Below are positions 31,287 through 42,000 of a stretch of DNA of 64,000 nt, in pieces. The number at the start of each line of letters is the position of its first letter. Position 1 is the stretch's first letter. The notes under the pieces are model-generated. The model saw only the letters and a list, made by a program, of their open reading frames with translations. It did not search any database and was not told the DNA's origin. The stretch comes from Myrica gale. Taxonomy: Eukaryota > Streptophyta > Magnoliopsida > Fagales > Myricaceae. The translations under genes were made by a program, and so were the position numbers. The stretch is taken from contig OZ005612.1 of the NCBI GenBank assembly GCA_963930655.1, positions 3,601,001 to 3,665,000 of the forward strand, given 5' to 3'.

Positions 31287-31406
31287 TCCTGCGTACTTGT
31301 TCGGTTCCAAACCTAACAATACGTAACCAGTGCTGTAAAACTCAAGTTAATGTAGTCCATCCAATCATGCTGTTTGTTTGGATAGAATTTGAAAGCCGGT
31401 ATTGAA
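31287..31406 (+). repeat. Left 120-bp inverted repeat flanking the caulimovirid-like element
   Basis: Bases 31287-31406 (beginning TCCTGCGTACTTG, ending CCGGTATTGAA) are the reverse complement of 38264-38383 with three mismatches in 120. The arms face outward from the viral-like insert. They may be the two arms of a hairpin MITE, or one may be an inverted copy made at integration. Confidence 0.95.
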
Positions 31407-31457
31407 AGTCAAAACCGACAAGTCACTATTCATGAACAGTAAAATTGACTTTTTTTA
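31406..31457 (+). repeat. Left copy of 52-bp terminal direct repeat
   Basis: The 52 bases starting AAGTCAAAACCGACAAGTC recur without mismatch at 38205-38256. Beyond the repeat the left side continues with a near-copy of its own CTATTCATGAACAGTAA segment. This suggests the repeat is native to the viral-like upstream region. Confidence 0.95.
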
Positions 31458-31582
31458 CTATTCATGAACGGTAAGTAAAACAGTGAAAGCAGCCAAAAGC
31501 AGCCGACACACCCATGTTCATCCACAGTCAAAGCACGCGTGATCCAACAGTACCCGCGTGATTTCACAGTAACCCTTCTGTC

Positions 31583-31590
31583 TTTAAATA
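31583..31590 (+). promoter_or_regulatory. TATA-like box of the caulimovirid-like element
   Basis: TTTAAATA at 31583-31590 is followed about 40-70 bp later by a CT-repeat (31637-31653). It lies about 640 bp upstream of the primer binding site, a layout resembling the long-leader pregenomic RNA promoters of caulimovirids. Inferred from position and composition only. Confidence 0.45.
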
Positions 31591-32227
31591 CAGAGGTCGA
31601 AGTCAGTTGTATTCAGAATTCCATTTCAGATTTCTGAACTCTCTCTCTCTCTCTTAAGTCTTTTTATCTTTAGTATCTCAAGCCTATCTAAGTCTAAGAA
31701 CACGATGTATATGTCTTCTTACTTGATAGTTTTTGCTTGTAAGTCAACTGTTCTTTGAAGTAAACCAAGTTTCCAAGTATATCTCTGTGTTATATCTTCT
31801 CTGCAAGCATGCATACCGCCAGATTGGACGATTTTACATTTCAAGTTACATGCATTCATGCATCCGCCTTCATGCCTGGTTTATATTTCTGCTTCATGCA
31901 TACCGCCTTCATGGCTGGTTTAAGTAATTACTTTCTGTTTTCTCAAGTAAACTTATTTTAAGACCATTTGCAAGTTGATACCCTCTAATTGGCCTATTAT
32001 TTGCCGACCTTTGGGTTTAACGAAGCTTGTTCCCTCACAGGAGGTCTTTAAAAATTAATTTTATTTTATCTGCTGCTATCTTCTCTGCTTCTTTTCTTTC
32101 ATGGCTCGTCTTCACCATAAACTCTCCAGTAACCGTTTTGGTCCTTTCAAAGTAAGTTCCTTGGTAACCAATCTTCATTCCATGATCTATCTGGTAAATC
32201 CATCGGTATACCCAAGGAAACCCGTTT

Positions 32228-32238
32228 TGGTATCAGAG
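32228..32238 (+). promoter_or_regulatory. Primer binding site for initiator tRNA-Met
   Basis: TGGTATCAGAG matches the conserved plant retroelement site complementary to the 3' end of initiator tRNA-Met. The usual next base C is replaced by G before C. It lies in the leader, before the movement-protein frame. Confidence 0.85.
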
Positions 32239-32524
32239 GCAAACCCTGGTAGGAGAATACCCCTCTCGTTTGTTTTTGAGTTTTTAGCCATTTGGTCTCT
32301 CTACTTCAAAGTTCTTAGTAAGTCTCCAGTAAACCCATCTAAGTTAAACTCCAGTCTTAGCAGTTTAGAAGCATACCTGAACAGTAAGTCCAGCGTCCAA
32401 ACAGTAAGACCAGAGTGGCTTGAGCGGAGTGGCCTGAGAGGGTGTGTCCTTTTAAGTTTGTTGAGTCGAAAGGTTGAAGCTTAGGTAAGGTTTATTGTCG
32501 ATTCATTAAGTCTTTTGTTTTAGC

Positions 32525-33505
32525 TTGATTCAAGTGTCTAGAAGTTTAATCATGAATAGGATGTTTAGGTCTTCCTCTTCCACCAGTTCTCGTTCTTCTG
32601 GTTCCATTCCTCCCATTCCAGGAATAGTAAATGAAGAAGAATTTGAAATCAATGAAGTCAACACCAATCTTCAGGATTGGAATATCCCTAAAATTCCAAG
32701 TAGTGAAATCTACTCTAAGTCAAGTTTTAATCTTTTATCCTTCAAATGTAATTACCATGTCAAAACCGTAGAGCAGGTTTACGCTCTAAGTAAAACTCAT
32801 GAAAAATGTCAACTTCTGTCTCCTTCTGTTGTCAAAAAACACAGGGAACAAGACTTCAACTATATCCACATCGGATTAGTTCAAGTTGCAATAAAACCTT
32901 TAACTCGAAGAGGAGTTGATGCTTCTGTCCTTCTGTGTCTACGTGATGCTAGATTCACAGACTACAGCACCAGCATTTTAGGAATCATCGAGTCAAGCCT
33001 TCATAATGGTCCCATCCATTTTGATTGTTTTCCCGATTTTACCTTAAGTTTAAGTGACAAACATCTTCTAAAAGCCTTAACCTTGAACATTAAAACTTCA
33101 GGTTATGAGATGCTAGAAGGAAGTCAGCCTTTAGCTTTGATCTATAGGATTTATTACAAGTGTATCAGGACCAACCTCAACGTCCATGCCTTAGTAAAAA
33201 GTCCCAAAGATCAAACCTTGTTAATCCAGAGTCATACAAGTGATGCCAACATTAGGGTCCCCAAGTAGATCCGTTGGAGTGAAGTAACCTTGCCAAGTGA
33301 CTGGATGTTGGAAAATGAAAACCCAACCACCAATGTTTCCCAAAACATTAACAAGTTAGACATGATCCAACAGTATCTGGATGGTACTGTTAGGATTAGT
33401 TTTGATGCTCCCCGAAGTGGTTTTGCATCCCTTAGAATTCAGGAACCAGGTAGCCAATCAGCCCGTAGGTCTGCCTCTAGCCTCCCTGACACCATTAACC
33501 GATAA
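32525..33505 (+). pseudogene. Viral movement-protein domain, interrupted
   Basis: A 247-codon frame ends in TAG at 33266-33268, and the same frame continues open to TAA at 33503-33505. The segment HIGLVQVAIKPLTRRGVDAS followed by VLLCLRDARFTDYSTSILGI resembles the 30K-type movement proteins of endogenous caulimovirids, which in exogenous relatives help virions pass plasmodesmata. The better start may be the Met at 32552, before a serine-rich stretch. The two stops show that it is not translated as one protein now. Confidence 0.8.
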
Positions 33506-33544
33506 CTTAAGGGTATACATATTAACTCTCAGGTTAGTACACCC

Positions 33545-36085
33545 TTGTATTCGGTTAATTCTCATCTACCTAACCAAGCATCTACATCAGGACAAATAGT
33601 CAACGATGTAGAAGATGACGGTCAAGAGTCACCAACCCAAACAGATTTCGAATCTGTTAACCCTCAGTTGATGACCATAAGTAAAACTTTCAAGCCTGAC
33701 ATGAAAAAGCTCGAAGCTGATTTTATGTCAAAAGAAAATGATAGTAAAAGAAATCAGTATCGTGAAGGACACACGAAAGCTGAAAAACAAGTCATCTATG
33801 ACTCATGGCAAGCCTTCATGCGTCAGCTAGGTCAGGACATTCCCTTTTTCATTTATTTTGAAAATTATCATTCCATGAATGTCCAGGTCCTCACTAAGTC
33901 CAAATGGACTACTTCGGATAAGAAGTCCATTACCTCCAGTCATCCACCTCCAGAAGAAATTGTCATAATCCATAAAGGAACAGAGATTACAGCTTCACCC
34001 TTTAAGGTTGCCACTGACAATGATAGTAACAAGAAATTGGTTGAACAAAACAATTACACCAACCAATGTCTTAGGACTATAGGTAAACAGTTAGACAAGA
34101 TTGAATCCAAGTTAGATGGTCAATCCCTCGTCTCTGAGAAACCTTTACTACAGCTGCCTGGTAAGCCTTTAGGTTTAAAGATCTCAGAACAGTCAGCCCT
34201 TAGTAAAGTCACTCAGTTGCTAGGTGAATTAAAAACAAGTAAAACAGATGGTAAGAAACCAGAATCTTCCCATCAAGTCAGTGCCCTCAGTCAAGTCTCC
34301 ACAGGGTCTGATACAGACTCAGAATCTGATCATCAGATTAGTGAAATCGAAAACCAGTTCAAACAGTTAGAAGTCAACAGGATTAGGTCTGGTCGTCCTA
34401 ACCCTATGTCTTTAACCAAGAATTGGTATAGTAAACTCACTCCTCCTGATCTTCAATTTGAAGAAAGGAATTTCCAAAGTCAGTTCTCTGTCTCCAGTGA
34501 CAAGTTATATGAATGGAATATTGATGGTTTCTCTGAACAAGAAATCCTTAATAAACTCCAACATATGACTATGGTAGCAAACAACTACTTAGTAAACCAT
34601 TCCCTTAGTCATCCAGAAGTCGTTGATTTAATTGTCTCTGGCTTCACCGGTTCTTTACGCCAATGGTGGGAAAAGTACCTTACCGAAAAAGATAGGGATC
34701 ATATTCGTAGTGTTGTTCAGCATGATGAAGAAGGATTTCCTATTTTTGATGAAAGATTAGGTCAAGGTGTTAGCGATGGTATTAATACTCTTATTTATAC
34801 CATTGTTAAACATTTTATTGGTACTCCTAGTAACATTTCAGCTAGGATTCATGACCAATTAAGTAACCTTAAGTGTCCAACCTTAAGTGATTTTCGTTGG
34901 TATAAGGATGTCTTCATTTCCCGTGTCATGCTTAGGGAAGACTGTAAGAATCCTTTTTGGAAAGAAAAATTCATCAATGGCCTCCCTAATCTCTTTGCCC
35001 TTAAGATTAGAGAAGTCTTAAGTCAGCCCTCAGGAATCATAGAGTATGATACCCTGACCTATGGTGATCTTGTTAGTACCATCAACAAAGAAGGTATGAA
35101 GATGTGTATTAACATGAAAATCAATAATCAACTTAGCAAAGATAAAAAAGCAGCTAAGTATGAAATGGGTAATTTCTGTGAACAGTATGGTCTGCCTCCC
35201 ATAGCACCATCCCGTAGAAAACACCACAAAGAAAGGTCATCTTTTAGGAGGTCACACAAATACCACAAGAAGTCAAATAGGAATTACATGTCTCCCGAAG
35301 AAAGTAAACCTAGTAAACCAAAATTTCACAAAAAAGCCTTTAGGAAGAAATCCACACCTAAAGACAAAAGTAAAATTAGATGTTACAAATGTAAGAAACT
35401 AGGTCATTACAGCTCTGAATGTCGAGTTAAAGAAAATATTAATTCTTTAGACATTCCTGCAAGTGAGAAAGTAAAATTGTTTGCCATCTTAGAATTAAGA
35501 GATTCTAACGGTAGTGATCTAGACATAGATAACATCTCATCCTCTAATTCTAGTTACAATCCCAGTACCGACACAGAATCCGACATCCCTAACCAAAAGT
35601 TAGGATGTCAAGATAGTTGTTGCCACCCAAGTAAAACCTTGAACGTTTTAAGTCAACAGGAAGAACTTTTGTTCGATTTAATCGACAAAGTTGAGGATCC
35701 TGAGCTCAAGGCTCAATATCTCTCCAAATTTAAAAACGTATTAAGTAAAAAAGAAAGTAAATTAAAAATCTCTGAAACCCAGGTCAGTCTTAATAAGATC
35801 TTAGACAAGTTTAAGAAAACCTCTAAAGTTGTCACTTTACAAGATTTACAGACTGAAGTCCAACAAGTAAAACAAGATATTCATGAGCTAAAAGCCCAGA
35901 ATAAAACTCTTGAACAAGAAGTTCTCCTTCTTAAAATCAACCAAAGTTTTAAGAAACAAGAGTCTGAACAGTCAGAACAGGCACCCGAACCTGAACCCTT
36001 TCAGCCTCAATTTACTCTCCCACAAGATACTCCGGAAGGTAGCCAATTCCTTAGTATCATGAATCGTATGCATTTCCAGAAATGA
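33545..36085 (+). pseudogene. Caulimovirid-like coat protein region with CCHC zinc knuckle
   Basis: An 846-codon open segment, in the same reading phase as the movement-protein segment, ending at TGA 36083-36085. Residues about 345-530 form the capsid-like core (SGFTGSLRQWWEKYL). A lysine/arginine-rich block at about 555-610 precedes a CCHC knuckle, CYKCKKLGHYSSEC, at about 613-626. The C-terminal third is acidic then a coiled coil (LQTEVQQVKQDIHELKAQNK). The layout matches caulimovirid coat proteins. It is the longest open frame in the window, unusual for a fossil element, but no function can be inferred. Confidence 0.82.
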
Positions 36086-37420
36086 CATGCAAAAGTAAAC
36101 ATCATAGTAAATTCTGAATTTGCATTTGAGGTTATTGCCCTTATTGATTCAGGTGCAGATCTCAATTGTATTCAAGAAGGTCTTATACCCACTAAGTACT
36201 ATGAAAAGACTAGAGAACGTCTTCATTCAGCCAATGGTACTTCTATGGGTATTCAGTATAAGTTATCCAAAGCACATGTCTGTAAAGATAATGTTTGCTT
36301 TAAGTCATCGTTTGTTTTAGTAAAAAATCTGTCTGATCAAAAAGTGATCTTAGGCACTCCCTTCATTTGCCTGTTGTATCCTTTCACCACAACAAGTGAA
36401 GGACTTACAACTTCCATCTTAGGTCAAAAGGTAACTTTCGAGTTTGTTCATCCTCCTCAGCCTAAGGAACTCTCCTTTTTGCAGGAAGCCTCCATAAGTA
36501 AAAATCTTAATTTCCTTGTCCAGAACACTCAACATCTTGATTTTTTAAAAGAAGAAATCAAGTTCAAAAGAGTTGAGGACCAACTCTTAAGTCAATCCCT
36601 TCAACAACAGATTAAGTCATTCCAAGTAAAATTAGAACAGCAAATCTGTTCTGATGTTCCAAATGCTTTCTGGCATAGAAAGCAACACATAGTAAAACTC
36701 CCATATGAACCGGATTTTAGTGAGAAAAATATTCCCACTAAAGCTCGATCCATCCTGATGAACCAGGAGATGGTGGAAGTCTGCAAGAAAGAAATCCATG
36801 ATCTTTTGAGTAAAGGTATCATTCGCCGTAGTAAATCCCCATGGTCTTGTTCTGTCTTTTATGTTTATAAAAATGCAGAAATAGAACGAGGAGTTCCTCG
36901 CATGGTAATCAATTACAAACCATTGAACAAGGTCCTTCAATGGATTCGTTACCCCATTCTTGACAAACGTGATCTCATCGGTCGTCTGTCAGCAGCCACA
37001 GTTTTTAGTAAATTTGATATGAAGAGCGGTTTCTATCAAATCCAAGTCTATGAGCCCGACAGGTACAAAACAGCATTCACCACACCCTTTGGACATTACG
37101 AATGGAACGTAATGTCTTTCGGTCTGAAAAATGCACCAAGTGAATTCCAAAATGTCATGAACGACATTTTTAACCCTTATAGTCATTTCACCATTATCTA
37201 CATAGATGATGTGTTAGTCTTCTCAAAGTCAATCAAAGAACATTGGAAACACCTCCATAAGTTTCTTCAGATCATCAAGTCAAACGGTCTAGTGGTCTCT
37301 GCCCCTAAGATCAGGTTGTTTCAAACCAAAGTCAGATTTTTAGGTTACAATATTGATCAAGGTCAAATCCACCCCATAGACAGATCCCTTCAATTTGTTG
37401 ATAAATTCAATCAGGAATGA
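36086..37420 (+). pseudogene. Caulimovirid-like aspartic protease and reverse transcriptase, truncated
   Basis: The phase continues directly after the 36083 stop. The protease active-site motif ALIDSGADLN is near 36137-36166, upstream of the first Met of the open segment at 36245. The reverse transcriptase shows VINYKPLN, SKFDMKSGFYQI, FGLKNAPSEFQ and the catalytic YIDD at 37198-37209. The frame stops at 37418-37420 soon after the LGYNID region. The RNase H domain that follows in relatives is not seen, so a deletion is likely here. Confidence 0.87.
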
Positions 37421-38204
37421 GGTTCTCATCCCTCCATTCTGAAAGAACTTCCAGGTCAATCCATAGGCTTCAATTATTATGATTATATTGAAGCTTGGAC
37501 AAATGTCCTCCTTTACCAAAATGAGATTCTTGGTTCTTGAACTTCGACAACAAGTTCACAAGTCAACTGCCTATGTGGTTCCTTCGTTGGTGGCAATTGT
37601 TCGGACTCATTACCGATATCATTCCCACCAAGCTCAAGGAAGCAATTGCTCGGTTTGGTAATCTGGCACAAGTCACAGTCCAGAACAATCAGTTTCCGAC
37701 CCTCTGCCTGTTCACAAGTAAATACAAGATCCCATGGATTCTTAAATGGGATTATCAAGTCAATCAGAACATCATGGCCCGCCGTTTCCAAGTCAAATGG
37801 TGGGACAAGTTCAATATCGACAGGATAATTGAACAAGTAAAAAAGAAATTTCCTCAGCCAGAGGAATTTTCTGCTGTCTCTTAGTTCTTAGTAGAGAAGA
37901 CCAGTCTCCAGACTGCCCTAGTCTCTGCTATGAACCAAGTTCAAAGTAAAGAAGATCTGCAGGAGCTCTGCCACCAGTTGCGAAGTAAGCAAAATCAGTG
38001 GACAAGACCCAGATGAGCATAGCCCAGCCTCATCTCACTCGTCTGCTGCAGGTCAATCAAAGCCCAACTACTTGGATCCAGTCTTCCAAGATAGTCAGGA
38101 TCCTTACGCCTTCGATCTAGGAGACGACATGTGAAGCCCAAGTCCACGAGACATCCAAGCCCAGGCCCATGTGACATCCGTAGGCATGTAAGGACAAAGT
38201 CAAC
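37421..38204 (+). pseudogene. Polyprotein C-terminal remnant and 3' non-coding region of the element
   Basis: From 37421 the frame encodes GFNYYDYIEAWTNVLLYQNE, then a shift near 37530 moves it to the 37537-37884 frame (MWFLRWWQLFGLITDIIPTK). Tryptophan-rich text like this follows RNase H in related endogenous plant elements as I remember them. A last coding-like piece (YLDPVFQDSQDPYAFDLGDD) lies just before 38134. The remainder to 38204 is non-coding. Confidence 0.6.
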
Positions 38205-38256
38205 AAGTCAAAACCGACAAGTCACTATTCATGAACAGTAAAATTGACTTTTTTTA
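38205..38256 (+). repeat. Right copy of 52-bp terminal direct repeat
   Basis: Identical over 52 bases to 31406-31457. Seven bases separate it from the right 120-bp inverted repeat. Confidence 0.95.
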
Positions 38257-38263
38257 TAATCTC

Positions 38264-38383
38264 TTCAATACCGGCTTTCAAATTCTATCCAAACAAATAG
38301 CATGATTGGATGGACTACATTAACTTGAGTTTTACAGCCCTGGTTACATATTGTTAGGTTTGGAACCGAACAAGTACGCAGGA
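38264..38383 (-). repeat. Right 120-bp inverted repeat flanking the caulimovirid-like element
   Basis: Reverse complement of 31287-31406 with three mismatches. No convincing target duplication was seen outside the two arms (ACAAT on the left, TATAT on the right). Confidence 0.95.
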
Positions 38384-39073
38384 TATATTAAGAAGACGCA
38401 CATTTGAAAAGAGAGACACAACAAGTGGACCCTACTCTGTTTAACATTTTTTGACAAAAATTACAAAAGATCTAAATCCTATACATTAGTAGTAATTTTG
38501 ATAGCAATAAGTACTATAGAAGTTTCGGTCTCTTTTTCATTGTGAACAAGAAATTGCCAAAAATAGTGAAATTCTAACCTTGAGTCGAACAACAGAACTG
38601 CATAATTGTGAAGCCCCCAGTGTCCAATCATTCCAAAGGCCTTCAGTGACTAGACAGAACGTAGAAAAGTCCAAGGACTTTTGAGAAGGAAGAGAAACCA
38701 GAAAATTAGAGGGGCAAGAAAAAGAAATACACTCGGTAGAGTTGTCAATTATACAAACGATATATATGTACCTTGATCTTCCCATAATTTTGATCAATTA
38801 TCACGGTGCTGTAATATGTCGCTACAAAACAAAAAAGTGAACTACAATTACACGTCATTGCTATATTCCCCTTTTCTTTCCCGATTCTTCGCTCAACTTC
38901 AGCACGGCTTTCACCTCTTGCCAACCATAAGATAAAAGCCATGGGCCATGACAGTTTCACATTCCCCACAGGAAAAGGAAAAGGAAATAGCCTGATGATC
39001 GCTTTCTTTTCTTTTTTTCTCTCCACTCTTTTGAAATTCAACATAATTTTACAGCATACATTTAGGCCAAACA
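38384..39073. other. Spacer between the viral-like element and VPS9A
   Basis: No gene recognised. The part nearest 39074 is probably the VPS9A 3' UTR (minus strand). Confidence 0.5.
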
Positions 39074-42000
39074 TCATTGAGAAGTTTCATCATTTCCCCC
39101 ACCCTGAGCTGCAACATCTTGCTGCATCTTGGATTCGAGATTTTCCTCTTCTAGAAGTGAAACTTCATCTGAGCCATCATCTTGCATACTTTGCTCTTTT
39201 GGCTCATTATTTGGTTCTGCCGTAATAGTATCTCCAGGTTCTTTCATGGTAACAACTTTCTTCTGTTTCTGAGTTTGTGAAGAGGACAGAGGAGGAGGAG
39301 CACCCAACCCTTTGGAAAGACAAACATACTTGAAAACAAGTTGTTTATAATTATTTAGCAGGTCTTCCACGTTGTCGAGTGTGAGGTCACCAACATGAGC
39401 AAACAAGTACGGATAATCCCTAAAGACTTGGCTCACAATATCTTCCTTCAAAAGCATAACAGCCCCTTTGTTCTCCAAATCTGAAAGGGAGGGCATTAAC
39501 CGATTTTTTGCATTCGGGACCTCCTGATCACTTGTTGATTTTGCTTCAGACAATTTGTGCCGAAATGTGGAGTCTGTATCCTTAGAAGAAGCACTCAGAG
39601 ACTGACGTTTAGGTTCCAGAGGTCCACCTTCAGTTGCATTTCTATCACTCTGATCCAAGTCACCATCCAACTCATTTGAAAGCACTGACAGAAGTGCTCG
39701 AGCAGATTCCATGTTCTTTTCAAACTCCGTTTCCTCCATTGAAAGTGCGTTTGCATCAATGTTGGAGATGAAGGACTCAGCTGAGAGCATGTTTGTAAAA
39801 AAATATGCCGGTTCTGCAACTAGTCGAGATTGATGCCTGTACCTTTGTATATACAACAAATTTGAGTGCAGTTGCGGAGGGTTTGCCTGCATTATATCAT
39901 TCATGCAACTGAAACATAACCAAAGACATTTCAAGGGACATTAACCAAGAGACATATGAAACAATGAAGCCATTAGTTTGCAAAGCACTATTGGTACTAA
40001 AGCATGCTTGTCATTACAATAATTTGCAATCCCCCTTCTCCCCCCTTCCTCTACCCTAGAAAGGACAAGAGGGAGGGATGCTACCACTTCATGGTATCAG
40101 AATAAAATATTAATACACTTGCCTAAAAACCTTGCTTAAAAATAAAATAAAGGGATAAATATACTGTGCATCCTCCAACTATGAGGATCTTGACACTTTG
40201 CACCTCAATCTATTAGTTTTGTTACATTGCACCCACCAACTATTGATTTTAAACATTTTGTACTCTCTATTAAAAATTTTGGTTAATTTGGAAGAAAAAT
40301 GATTTTTTGGTGTGCAAAATGACAATTTTGTCCCCATATTTTTGGCAGTGACTATTTTATGAGGGTAAAATCGTAATTGTTGAGGCCAAAATAAATTTCT
40401 GAAAGTGATTTTAGAGTGTAGCAACTTGTAAGGATATGCACACACGCACACACAGTCATAGATATATTTGCTTGCTGTTCCCATCCTAATCTCATGTCCA
40501 ACTTTCACTAGTTTAAACTTTCCTGTTTCAGGAGTCTATGTCAGCTACTTCAATCCCTGACAGGTTTACAACAATAGGTATAAGGAAGCCAAAACATGGA
40601 TAGAATTTTATTGTGAGCACAATAACGGATATATAGACCCAGCAGTAAGATTTCTCTTTTTTCCTCCCTAAAATTTTGAATTATTGCAACATTTGAGCAA
40701 GTAAATTAAGTAATCACGCTATATTAAATCTCACCTTTATAACTTATCAAAAAAAAAAATCTCACCTTTATAGTAACATAAATCAGGACAGGAAGAAATT
40801 CGTCAGCTCCAGGGGGATTCACATTTGAAGCAAGGGAAGCATTAAGCAGTAAGTTGCTGATAACCTTGCAACAATTAAGGATACAAACAAGCTTGTCTCT
40901 TGGTGCCTTGTACATATTGATCTTCTGCAGTTCTTTCTGTGCCAGCTGCACTTACAGAATTAACGATGCAGGTAAGAGACCTCGTATGGCGAATTCTTGG
41001 ATAAGTACAATACATAATCTTCACCACAAGAAACAAAAACATAATTGATCTATAACAAAGAATTGAATGTCGCAGGCAAAGAATTCAACAGGTTATAATT
41101 AATGACATGATTGACATGTTGTTGATAATATTAAAGGTGTTTGGCACACCAAAAATTTAACACCAAAATTTTATCATCATTACAATTTTTTATCTCTTCA
41201 CTTTTTCATAAACTTTTTCCACTTTCTCATTTACTTTTTCTCTTTTTCACCAACTTTTTCATTCTCTCTCTTTACCTTTTTACCAACTCCTAAAATTTTA
41301 TTAAAATTTTGTTAAAATTTTAACATCACAAACGCCTAGGTCAGCACGAGACTCAAGGCCTACATTGGGAGCTAGCTTTCATCAAACAGCCGAAATGTAA
41401 CAGGATCGATGCAAAGCCAGTGATTCTGTTTAATTGGCAACATGTGACACTCAGTATACCAATTGTGGAATCAACATATTCCAATTATTGACAGAGAACT
41501 TAATTATGGCAAATTTCTAGTGGATTACCCCGTTTAAGTCCTCCAAATATAATGTAGTTCACAAACCTATTGGTATTTAGTGCCGTAACATATGCTGAAG
41601 AATATTATATACAAGAGGAATCACATTCCCAGTCACTGATCTTTTTGAGGAGCAAATTCAAAACTCTTCCATCACTTTATGAGGTTTTTCTTGCTAAAGA
41701 AAAGCCCCTTAATTTTGCTAACCAAGCTCTACAACACCTTGGGCTTCAAATGACTTGAAATTGAGAGACCCTGTAAGGAGCTTTGAAGTTAAAATTTTGA
41801 ATCCACATATATATACATATGTTAAAATAGATATGAACAGCTATTGTCCTCTTGACATGAAAAATCACAATATTGCCAATGGGATTCCAAGGAGGTAAAC
41901 CATAGAAAGCGAAAGAATATATATATCAGTTAAAATGGCTACTTACCAGCCATGATGTTTCATTTTGAAAGGTTGGTTTGATATCCAAGTTTTCTGGCCT

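Larger units (their letters stand above)
31406..38256 (+). mobile_element. Degenerate endogenous caulimovirid-like pararetrovirus element
   Basis: A plus-strand array of movement protein, coat protein with zinc knuckle, aspartic protease and reverse transcriptase, preceded by a TATA-like promoter and a leader with a tRNA-Met primer site. The order is that of plant pararetroviruses (Caulimoviridae), and the movement-protein domain separates it from ordinary LTR retrotransposons. Left end to start of the right 52-bp repeat is 6.8 kb, near the size of small caulimovirid genomes. The long frame from 32525 to 37420 keeps one phase but is broken by in-frame stops at 33266, 33503 and 36083, and ends at 37418. 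No RNase H domain follows the reverse transcriptase, and a frame change occurs near 37530. It is a dead copy. Florendovirus- or petuvirus-like placement is possible but not established. Confidence 0.85.

Noticed and set aside
32101..32484. 127-codon plus-strand frame in the leader of the viral-like element
   Set aside because: It spans the primer binding site and has no viral domain; leader sequences of this kind carry incidental frames.
31406..38256. Plain LTR retrotransposon with normal LTRs
   Set aside because: The terminal direct repeat is only 52 bp while the primer site is 820 bp from the left end, and a movement-protein domain is present; a caulimovirid-like origin fits better.
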